DNA of 64,000 bases from contig CALUXE010000004.1 in the NCBI GenBank assembly GCA_944324675.1, forward strand, positions 62,001 to 126,000, read 5' to 3'. Under the pieces are notes generated by a model. That model was not told where the DNA came from. It worked only from the letters and a program-made list of their open reading frames with translations, and did no database searches. This document shows positions 1 to 5,077 of the stretch, piece by piece (position 1 is the stretch's first letter; every line of letters starts with the position of its first letter). The stretch is from an uncultured Elusimicrobiales bacterium (lineage in GTDB: Bacteria > Elusimicrobiota > Elusimicrobia > Elusimicrobiales > Elusimicrobiaceae). Position numbers and translations under genes: made by a program.

Positions 1-253
1 CATAATCGGCGGCAAGCTAAAGATGGAGATAGTGCCGAAATCGGACGGCAATATAAAGGTGCAGGTCTTTACCATAGACGGCTTGCTTGTCAAGACGATA
101 AAAGACGGTAATGTCCAAAACAATATAACGCAGGTAATCGAGTGGGACGGCCGAAACGGCGGCGGCAATATAGTCGCCAGCGGCGTCTATCTGCTGCGCG
201 TAGACGGCGCGGGGATAGACCGGAAGCTTAAGAAAATAGTGGTGGTGAAATAA
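1..253 (+). CDS. C-terminal end of a secreted protein with a FlgD-Ig / type IX-like sorting domain (5' truncated)
   Basis: The frame is open from base 2 and ends at a TAA at 251-253; the true start lies upstream of the window. An internal ATG at 23 is unlikely to be the start because the coding frame continues before it. The visible 80-odd residues form one beta-rich domain with the pattern of FlgD Ig-like and Por-type C-terminal domains: a hydrophobic strand with VQVFTIDG, a central IEWDGRNGGG turn, a SGVYLLRV strand, and a basic end KLKKIVVVK. In known type IX systems such a domain is the export and anchoring signal of surface proteins. The next gene, one base downstream, is a PorV-like barrel, which fits a cargo plus outer-membrane partner. 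The cargo domain itself is not visible. Confidence 0.7.
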   Translation, partial: IIGGKLKMEIVPKSDGNIKVQVFTIDGLLVKTIKDGNVQNNITQVIEWDGRNGGGNIVASGVYLLRVDGAGIDRKLKKIVVVK

Positions 254-254
254 T

Positions 255-1358
255 ATGAAAAATATAAAGAGATATTTGACTTCATTGGTTTTTACCGCCG
301 TTTTGGCGGCTTCCGCATACGCTCAGGACGCGGGCAGTACGGCCTTGCCTTTTCTTAAAATGGATATGGGCGCGCGCTATTACGGTATGGCGGGCGCGGC
401 CACGGCGTATGCCGACGATGTTACCGGTATGACGTTCTATAATCCGGCGGCTTTGGGTATGGTTGAATCGTTCCAGCTTGCGGGTACGGTATCGGAAGCG
501 CAGCTGGATATGAAATATCATTACGGCGGTCTGGCTTTCCCGGTAGGGTTTTTGAGCATATTCGGCAATAATCCTTTGAATATCGCCGTTTCGGGTTATA
601 TGTTTGACAAGGGAAATACGGACGATATTTACAGCAGATCCATCGGCGACGACTGGTCGTTCACGTTCAGTATCGGCGAACATATCGGTACGACGCCTTG
701 GGAAGTCTTTGGCTCTTCGGTGGACTTGGAGCATTACTTCGGCATAACGGGAAAGTATTTGCGTTCGGAACTGGCGAAACCTATTGAGGGCAATGTTTCG
801 GGCGACGCTTTCGCTTTCGACGCGGGCTATACGGCGGTATTGGATAAGCATTTCGGCGTAGGCGTAGCGCTTAAGAACTTGGGTACGGACATAAAGTATA
901 TAGAAGAATCCGACCCCCTTCCCGCGACATTGTCCGCGGGTATGTTCTTCGTGCCGGTGGACGTGGAAAATATTTATTGGGCCGTCAGCGGCGATTTTAT
1001 AGCTTACTTGAAAGAGAAAGAGAACAGAGTCCGCATCGGTACGGAAATGTATCTGTTCGACTTGTTGGCCGTACGCGGCGGCGTGAAGCTGATGGAGGAG
1101 ATAAGGGAAGAATGGAGCCTTGGTTTCGGCCTTAAGCTCTTTGGCTTCGAAATTGACGTGGGTACGATATTAAATCCGCAGCTTAACGACGATAAACTTT
1201 ATCAGGTGAGCTTGGCCTATAAATTCCCTGTTAAGAAGAAGGATTCTTACAGCGCCAAGGAAGGCAATCGCAACGATTATCAAGAGTATAAAAAGAAACA
1301 GGAAGAAAGCGCCTTTGAAAGAGCCCAGCGCAACTCCAACCCTTTGATATACCAATAA
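255..1358 (+). CDS. PorV/PorQ (UPF0164) family outer-membrane beta-barrel protein
   Basis: 367 residues with an N-terminal signal peptide (basic MKNIKR, hydrophobic core, likely cleavage after AYA at about residue 23). The mature start has the family signature: a glycine/alanine-rich MGARYYGMAGAATAYADDV segment followed by NPAALG, as in PorV/PorQ and UPF0164 proteins. The rest alternates short hydrophobic strands and loops, consistent with a FadL-like barrel of about 14 strands. A charged tail of about 35 residues (KKKQEE) follows the barrel. In type IX systems PorV carries cargo at the outer membrane. The upstream gene ends in a matching sorting-type domain one base away, so the two are probably co-transcribed. 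Whether a full type IX machinery exists in this organism cannot be seen here. Confidence 0.8.
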   Translation: MKNIKRYLTSLVFTAVLAASAYAQDAGSTALPFLKMDMGARYYGMAGAATAYADDVTGMTFYNPAALGMVESFQLAGTVSEAQLDMKYHYGGLAFPVGFLSIFGNNPLNIAVSGYMFDKGNTDDIYSRSIGDDWSFTFSIGEHIGTTPWEVFGSSVDLEHYFGITGKYLRSELAKPIEGNVSGDAFAFDAGYTAVLDKHFGVGVALKNLGTDIKYIEESDPLPATLSAGMFFVPVDVENIYWAVSGDFIAYLKEKENRVRIGTEMYLFDLLAVRGGVKLMEEIREEWSLGFGLKLFGFEIDVGTILNPQLNDDKLYQVSLAYKFPVKKKDSYSAKEGNRNDYQEYKKKQEESAFERAQRNSNPLIYQ

Positions 1359-1384
1359 TCGTTTGATAAAATATAAAAGCTTTA

Positions 1385-1411
1385 AATCCCTCGGGCAAAA
1401 CTCGGGGGATT
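1385..1411 (+). terminator. Rho-independent terminator after the PorV-like gene
   Basis: An 11-bp stem (AATCCCTCGGG with CTCGGGGGATT, two G-T pairs) encloses a CAAAA loop and is followed by TTTATT. It lies 27 bases after the stop codon. Confidence 0.8.
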
Positions 1412-1420
1412 TTATTGGAT

Positions 1421-1560
1421 ATGGAAAGCCCGTTTTTACTCCGAGGAGTATTTACCTTGTCTTTGCAAGGGCCTTCGAGAGCGATATAAATACGCCTGCG
1501 AAACCCAAGAGAGTTTATTTGGTTTTGCTAGTGAAATGATTGTTTAAATTAAAAGGCCAA
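1421..1560. other. Non-coding spacer with several small stem-loops
   Basis: Between the two terminators no ORF is convincing. Three possible small hairpins follow each other on the plus strand: TACTCC/GGAGTA with a tiny loop, CCTTG/CAAGG near 1454-1469, and AAACC/GGTTT near 1498-1524. They could be chance or a small structured RNA. No promoter was recognised. Confidence 0.3.
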
Positions 1561-1580
1561 GAAATAAGAACGGAAGAAAT

Positions 1581-1603
1581 AAAAAGCGCCGCGAAAGCGG
1601 CGC
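1581..1603 (-). terminator. Terminator of rnpB
   Basis: Read on the minus strand: perfect 7-bp GC stem GCGCCGC / GCGGCGC with a TTTC loop, followed by TTTTT. It begins one or two bases after the closing P1 helix of the RNase P RNA. Confidence 0.9.
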
Positions 1604-1604
1604 G

Positions 1605-1919
1605 CTGAACTATACCCCGGATTCTGTACGCTTGCGCGCGCAGACCATTTATCTATGCGGCCTACTCTGCCTTAACATACGGGCCGTATATCGGCATATT
1701 TGGCCTTGCTCCGAGCGGGGTTTACCTTGCCGCAGGCGTTGCCGTCTGCGCGGTAAGCTCTTGCCTTACCATTTCACCCTTACCCTTGCGGGCGGTATCT
1801 TTTCTGTTGCACTTTCCGTCGAACGGGGATATGGCCCCGCCCTCCCGCGCTTTCGCGCGGCGCTCTGCCCTGGGAGTCCGGAAGTTCCTCCGCTTTTACG
1901 CGGCGGTCTGCCGTTCAGT
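1605..1919 (-). ncRNA. rnpB: RNase P RNA (catalytic subunit, bacterial type A)
   Basis: Read on the minus strand, the ends pair as helix P1 (CTGAAC near 1918 with GTTCAG near 1605). The bacterial RNase P landmarks appear in order: a GAGGAACTTCCGGAC block near the 5' end (canonical GAGGAAAGUCCGGGC, here with changes), an ACAGAAAAGATACCGCC block, GGGTGAAATGGTAAGGCAAGAG, and ACAGAATCCGG near the 3' end. The P4 halves CCGGA and TCCGG remain complementary, a compensated change from the usual CCGGG/CCCGG. At about 315 nt it is at the short end for type A. It is bounded by its own promoter and a strong terminator. The RNA processes the 5' ends of precursor tRNAs with the RnpA protein. Open frames across this region are chance. 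Confidence 0.93.
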
Positions 1920-1927
1920 ACTTATAT

Positions 1928-1957
1928 TTTATAAATTATTTAGATCGAAAAGTTCAA
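1928..1957 (-). promoter_or_regulatory. Promoter of rnpB, inside the 3' end of the RNase H gene
   Basis: On the minus strand TTGAAC (1957-1952) and TATAAA (1933-1928) are separated by 18 bases. A start about 7 bases downstream (near 1921) coincides with the 5' end of rnpB. The -10 box overlaps the stop codon of the upstream RNase H gene. Confidence 0.65.
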
Positions 1958-2492
1958 GTTGTATCGGGCTTTTCTTGTCTTTCTTTCCGCTGGCTTCTTT
2001 CTTTTCGGGAGTTTTTTGCGTTTGCGTTCTCTCTTGTTGGGGAGAGGCGGAAAGCTGATGGTTTATCTGCGCTTGGGGCGAGTGAAGCCTTTTTAAGGCT
2101 TTATCCATCGTTTGATTACAGATAAGGTCGGGCTCTTTGTTTTGCTCGCGCGGTACGTGGCGTATATCTATGTTTTTAAAAGCCGAGCAGAGTTTTTTTA
2201 TTTCCGCCATCAAATCTTTTAGCTGCGGATTTTTTATTTTATATTCGCCCAGAAATTGTTTTACCAATAGCTGGGAATCCGCTCTTATGGTTAGTTCCGT
2301 TCCGCCAAGCGCCCGCGCTCTTTGCAATGCCAGTTTAAGGGCGTTAAATTCCGCCTGGTTATTGGTGCATTGGGGCCAAAACAAACCTTCCGCCTTAAGC
2401 AGGACGCCTTTTTTGTCTTTGATTACGCACGCGCTCGCCCCCGGGCCGGGATTGCCGCGGCTTCCGCCGTCTATATTGATGAATAATTGCAT
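1929..2492 (-). CDS. RNase HI-family ribonuclease with a C-terminal sliding-clamp-binding motif
   Basis: 187 residues. The N-terminal 130 residues are an RNase H fold of the short RNase HI-like type, predicted to cut RNA in RNA:DNA hybrids. Visible acidic residues are D8 in NIDGGSRGNPG, E48 in NNQAEFNAL, D72 in RADSQLL and D122 in NKEPDLICN, where the family usually has NxxAD. Residues 131-170 are a polar, low-complexity linker, and the protein ends with QLELF (178-182), a close match to the bacterial beta-clamp pentapeptide QL(S/D)LF. I infer tethering to the replication clamp. The gene lies directly upstream of rnpB, whose promoter sits in its last codons. A second, unrelated RNase H (rnhB) is at 50.8-51.5 kb. 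Confidence 0.88.
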   Translation of the reverse strand: MQLFINIDGGSRGNPGPGASACVIKDKKGVLLKAEGLFWPQCTNNQAEFNALKLALQRARALGGTELTIRADSQLLVKQFLGEYKIKNPQLKDLMAEIKKLCSAFKNIDIRHVPREQNKEPDLICNQTMDKALKRLHSPQAQINHQLSASPQQERTQTQKTPEKKEASGKKDKKSPIQLELFDLNNL

Positions 2493-2695
2493 ATATTAAA
2501 GTATATAAAGTTTAAAGGATCTTGTGCCGAAAGATATGGAAAAGGAAGAAAAATCCGCATATTTTTAAAGGATATCGTAGAAAAAACATTAATTTTCGAA
2601 ACGCCAATTTTTGGTTTAATAAAGGTATTTATCGAAAGGAGCTGTCATTGTTATTGGGTTGAGAAGAAACCTTACCGTTCTTTTAAGAAGGCAAT

Positions 2696-2724
2696 AAAAA
2701 ACCCGCTTGTTTAAGCGGGTTTTT
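2696..2724. terminator. Bidirectional terminator downstream of gdhA
   Basis: AAAACCCGCTT / AAGCGGGTTTT with a GTTT loop, flanked by A-run and T-run. It lies 20 bases past the gdhA stop codon on the minus strand. The short plus-strand open frame that overlaps it (2487-2714) has no family resemblance and is taken as chance. Confidence 0.85.
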
Positions 2725-2743
2725 GAATTTGTTTTTTTTGCTG

Positions 2744-4093
2744 TTATATTACGCCTTGCGCTATCATCGCGTCGGCCACTTTTTTAAAGCCGGCGACATT
2801 CGCGCCAAGCACATAATCGCCGGGTTTATTGTATATGGCGGCTTCGTTGACGCAGGCTGCATGTATATTCTGCATAATTTTTTTGAGCTGAATTTCCACT
2901 TCCTCGCGCGTCCACGATAAGCGAATAGTATTTTGCGTCATTTCGAGGCCCGAAACCGCGACGCCGCCCGCGTTCGTGGCCTTGCCGGGTGCGTACAAAA
3001 CGCCCGAATTTTGGAACAGGTCGACGGCTTCCGGCGTGCAGGGCATATTTGCGCCTTCGCATACTATTTTTACGCCGTTTTTGATCAAAGTTTTAGCGTC
3101 TTCAAGCTGCAGTTCGTTTTCGCAGGCTGTTGGGAAAGCCGCGTAGCAGGGTATAAACCACGATTTTTTACCCGCGTGGAATTCCGCCGTTTTAAATTTT
3201 TTGGCGTATTCTTTGATGCTGCCTCTTTTTACAAAAACCAAATCCTTCAAGAAGGCCAGTTTTTCCTCATTAAGGCCTTCTTTATCGTAGATGGCGCCGT
3301 CGTAGTCGTTGAAGCCGACCACTTTTCCGCCCATTTGGAGTATCTTCTCGGCGGTGTGTATGCCGACATTGCCCGTACCGGATATTATGCAGGTTTTGCC
3401 GCGTATGCCTTCGCTTTTGCATTTAAGCATTTCTTCCGCGAAGAACACCACGCCGTATCCCGTCGCTTCCGGCCTTATCAAACTGCCGCCGAAAGACGGG
3501 CCTTTGCCGGTAAATACTCCGACGAATTTATTGGTTATCTTCTTGTAATGGCCGAACATAAAACCGATTTCTCTTGCGCCTACGCCCAGGTCGCCGGCGG
3601 GGACGTCTGTCCTCTCGCCGATATGGCGGTATAATTCGTCCATAAACGCTTGGCAGAAGCGCATAACTTCGCCTTCGCTTTTGCCTCTCGGGTCGAAATC
3701 GGAACCGCCTTTGCCGCCGCCCAAAGGCAGGCCGGTGAGGCTGTTTTTAAAAGTTTGTTCAAAAGCCAAAAACTTGAGTGAACTTAAAGTAACGCTCTCG
3801 TGAAATCTTATTCCGCCCTTAAAGGGCCCTATCGCGCTGTTGAACTGTATGCGGAATCCGCGGTTGACGTGCGTAAGGCCTTTGTCGTCATTCCAAGGCA
3901 CTCTGAAATATATTACGCGTTCCGGTTCCACCAATCTGTCAAGTACGGCGTATTTGATGTATTTCGGTTCCGCGTCCAATATCGGTTCCAAGGAAGTAAG
4001 GACTTCTTTCGCCGCCTGATGAAATAATTTCTCGGCGGGGTCTTTCTTAATGATATTCTGCATAAGATTATGCAGATATTCTTTTGTTTGCAT
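2744..4093 (-). CDS. gdhA: Glutamate dehydrogenase (hexameric, GdhA type)
   Basis: 449 residues, the usual length of the small hexameric enzyme. It interconverts 2-oxoglutarate plus ammonia and glutamate in the cytoplasm, linking nitrogen assimilation with carbon metabolism. Seen: the substrate-binding segment PFKGGIRFH (about 91-99), the catalytic-lysine motif PLGGGKGGSDFDP with K128, the DVPAGDLGVGAREIG segment (about 163-177), and a Rossmann motif GTGNVG near 235. The sequence resembles the NADP-linked bacterial type, but cofactor preference is not proven. It is a single-gene unit: its own promoter lies 40-70 bases upstream and a strong terminator follows. The neighbouring TM2 gene is divergent. 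Confidence 0.96.
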   Translation of the reverse strand: MQTKEYLHNLMQNIIKKDPAEKLFHQAAKEVLTSLEPILDAEPKYIKYAVLDRLVEPERVIYFRVPWNDDKGLTHVNRGFRIQFNSAIGPFKGGIRFHESVTLSSLKFLAFEQTFKNSLTGLPLGGGKGGSDFDPRGKSEGEVMRFCQAFMDELYRHIGERTDVPAGDLGVGAREIGFMFGHYKKITNKFVGVFTGKGPSFGGSLIRPEATGYGVVFFAEEMLKCKSEGIRGKTCIISGTGNVGIHTAEKILQMGGKVVGFNDYDGAIYDKEGLNEEKLAFLKDLVFVKRGSIKEYAKKFKTAEFHAGKKSWFIPCYAAFPTACENELQLEDAKTLIKNGVKIVCEGANMPCTPEAVDLFQNSGVLYAPGKATNAGGVAVSGLEMTQNTIRLSWTREEVEIQLKKIMQNIHAACVNEAAIYNKPGDYVLGANVAGFKKVADAMIAQGVI

Positions 4094-4135
4094 TGTTTGG
4101 CTCCATTCGTGAAAGTGTTTGACTTCTTTATCTTG

Positions 4136-4165
4136 AGAATATCATTAAGCCGCTGTAAAAGTCAA
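4136..4165 (-). promoter_or_regulatory. Promoter of gdhA
   Basis: On the minus strand TTGACT (4165-4160) and TATTCT (4141-4136) are 18 bases apart, giving a leader of about 35 bases before the gdhA start at 4093. Confidence 0.6.
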
Positions 4166-4176
4166 CAATCTTATAC

Positions 4177-4182
4177 TATAAT
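4177..4182 (+). promoter_or_regulatory. -10 box for the TM2-domain gene
   Basis: A perfect TATAAT lies 20 bases before the start codon at 4203. No good -35 is visible 16-18 bases upstream; the region there overlaps the divergent gdhA promoter. The ribosome-binding site is the purine run AGGGGGGA. Confidence 0.45.
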
Positions 4183-4202
4183 ATAGAAATTAAGGGGGGA
4201 GT

Positions 4203-4451
4203 ATGCAGATAAAACATTATATTGAAGTTGACGGAGAAGTAAAAAGGATAAAGGATCGCATCGCAGCAGGCATCCTTGCCATTATGGGCGGTTGGTTTGG
4301 TCTTCACAAATTTTATAACGGCAGGATACTTGCCGGCATTATATATTTGTTGTTTTCCTGGACTATTATTCCGGCCATAGTTGGGTTTATAGAGGGAATA
4401 CTCTATTTGTTGATGACGGATCAGGAGTTTGACGCTAAATTTAACAGCTGA
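4203..4451 (+). CDS. TM2-domain small membrane protein
   Basis: 82 residues. A charged N-terminus of about 19 residues is followed by two hydrophobic segments (about 20-36 and 43-71). The TM2 signature is visible: GGWFGLHKFYNGR after the first segment, with the conserved G, H-K/R-FY-G pattern. TM2 proteins are inner-membrane proteins; their biochemical role in bacteria is generally unknown, so no function is proposed. The gene stands alone between the divergent gdhA and the convergent repressor gene, and a hairpin terminator follows it by about 85 bases. Confidence 0.85.
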   Translation: MQIKHYIEVDGEVKRIKDRIAAGILAIMGGWFGLHKFYNGRILAGIIYLLFSWTIIPAIVGFIEGILYLLMTDQEFDAKFNS

Positions 4452-4535
4452 AACTTCCGCGCGGGAAAAAAAGATTTTGCGGCGGTTTTTGCCATAAAAT
4501 AAATTCCCGCGCCGCGCTTTCAAAATGAAACATTT

Positions 4536-4563
4536 AGAAGGCCCCGTTTATTCGGGGCCTTCT
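4536..4563. terminator. Bidirectional hairpin between the TM2 and DtxR-type genes
   Basis: An 11-bp perfect stem AGAAGGCCCCG / CGGGGCCTTCT with a TTTATT loop. The T-runs are short on both sides, so termination may be moderate. It serves two converging genes. Confidence 0.7.
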
Positions 4564-4575
4564 ATATGATGAAAA

Positions 4576-4971
4576 CTATTTTTCCTGCGCTTTCTCTTTC
4601 GTGTGTTTTTTGACGAAATCCATTAGTTTAAGGAAAGTTTCCTTGCTGAGCACGTGTTCTATTTTGCAGGCGTCAATTTCGGCCGTGGCGGGGCGTACGC
4701 CGACGATATCTCTCAAAAATTCCGATATTATATAGTGCCTTTTCTTCACTTCCCGCGCTATGACTTGGCCCTCTTTGGTAAGCTTTACGCGTCCGTATTT
4801 TTCGTGTGTTATCAAGCCTCTTGCCTCGAGCGATTTTAAGGCCCCGCTTACACTGGGCGTCTTGACGTTCATCAGTATCTTGATGTCGGTAACGCGCGCG
4901 CCCTTCTCGCCGTCATAGGCGATGGATATGGCCTCAAGATAATCTTCCATACTGCTTGTTATGCCGTTCAT
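4576..4971 (-). CDS. DtxR/MntR-family metal-dependent transcriptional repressor
   Basis: 131 residues from the ATG at 4971. Residues 1-60 are the winged helix-turn-helix (SSMEDYLEAI, then the recognition region TPSVSGALKSLEARGLI). Residues 65-130 are the metal-binding dimerisation domain with the conserved RH (KKRHYIISEFL) and the ACKIEH motif. There is no C-terminal SH3/FeoA-like domain, which matches the short MntR type, so manganese or iron sensing is likely. I chose this start over an upstream in-frame ATG (5157) because homology begins here and because a DtxR-type operator lies 5 bases upstream. That operator implies autoregulation. No metal transporter is nearby, so its other targets must be elsewhere. 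Confidence 0.88.
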   Translation of the reverse strand: MNGITSSMEDYLEAISIAYDGEKGARVTDIKILMNVKTPSVSGALKSLEARGLITHEKYGRVKLTKEGQVIAREVKKRHYIISEFLRDIVGVRPATAEIDACKIEHVLSKETFLKLMDFVKKHTKEKAQEK

Positions 4972-4975
4972 AATA

Positions 4976-5006
4976 TTAGTTTGCCTAACTTTATGCCCGC
5001 TGTCAA
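4976..5006 (-). promoter_or_regulatory. Promoter with overlapping DtxR/MntR-type operator
   Basis: On the minus strand a consensus TTGACA (5006-5001) is followed 17 bases later by CAAACT (4983-4978). Overlying the -10 is AAGTTAGGCAAACTAA (4991-4976), an inverted repeat TTAG-N5-CTAA that closely resembles known MntR/DtxR boxes. Transcription would start at about 4971, i.e. at the first base of the repressor's ATG, and no Shine-Dalgarno precedes it. This suggests a leaderless, self-repressed transcript. Confidence 0.6.
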
Positions 5007-5018
5007 GAGTTTTTGCGT

Positions 5019-5047
5019 TTGGAGGGGGCGCTCGCATATTATATAAT
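5019..5047 (+). promoter_or_regulatory. Promoter of the ileS-lspA run
   Basis: TTGGAG (5019-5024), 17 bases, TATAAT (5042-5047), giving a leader of about 25 bases before the ileS ATG at 5078. It is divergent from and close to the DtxR-type promoter. Confidence 0.55.
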
Positions 5048-5077
5048 ATATATATCTGAAAACGCAGGATTGTAACA

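Noticed and set aside
1632-2058. Plus-strand open frames over the RNase P RNA
   Set aside because: The region has all landmarks of rnpB on the minus strand; the frames have no start site or family match.
2487-2714. 75-codon open frame between the RNase H and gdhA genes
   Set aside because: It ends inside a terminator hairpin and has no ribosome-binding site or recognisable content.
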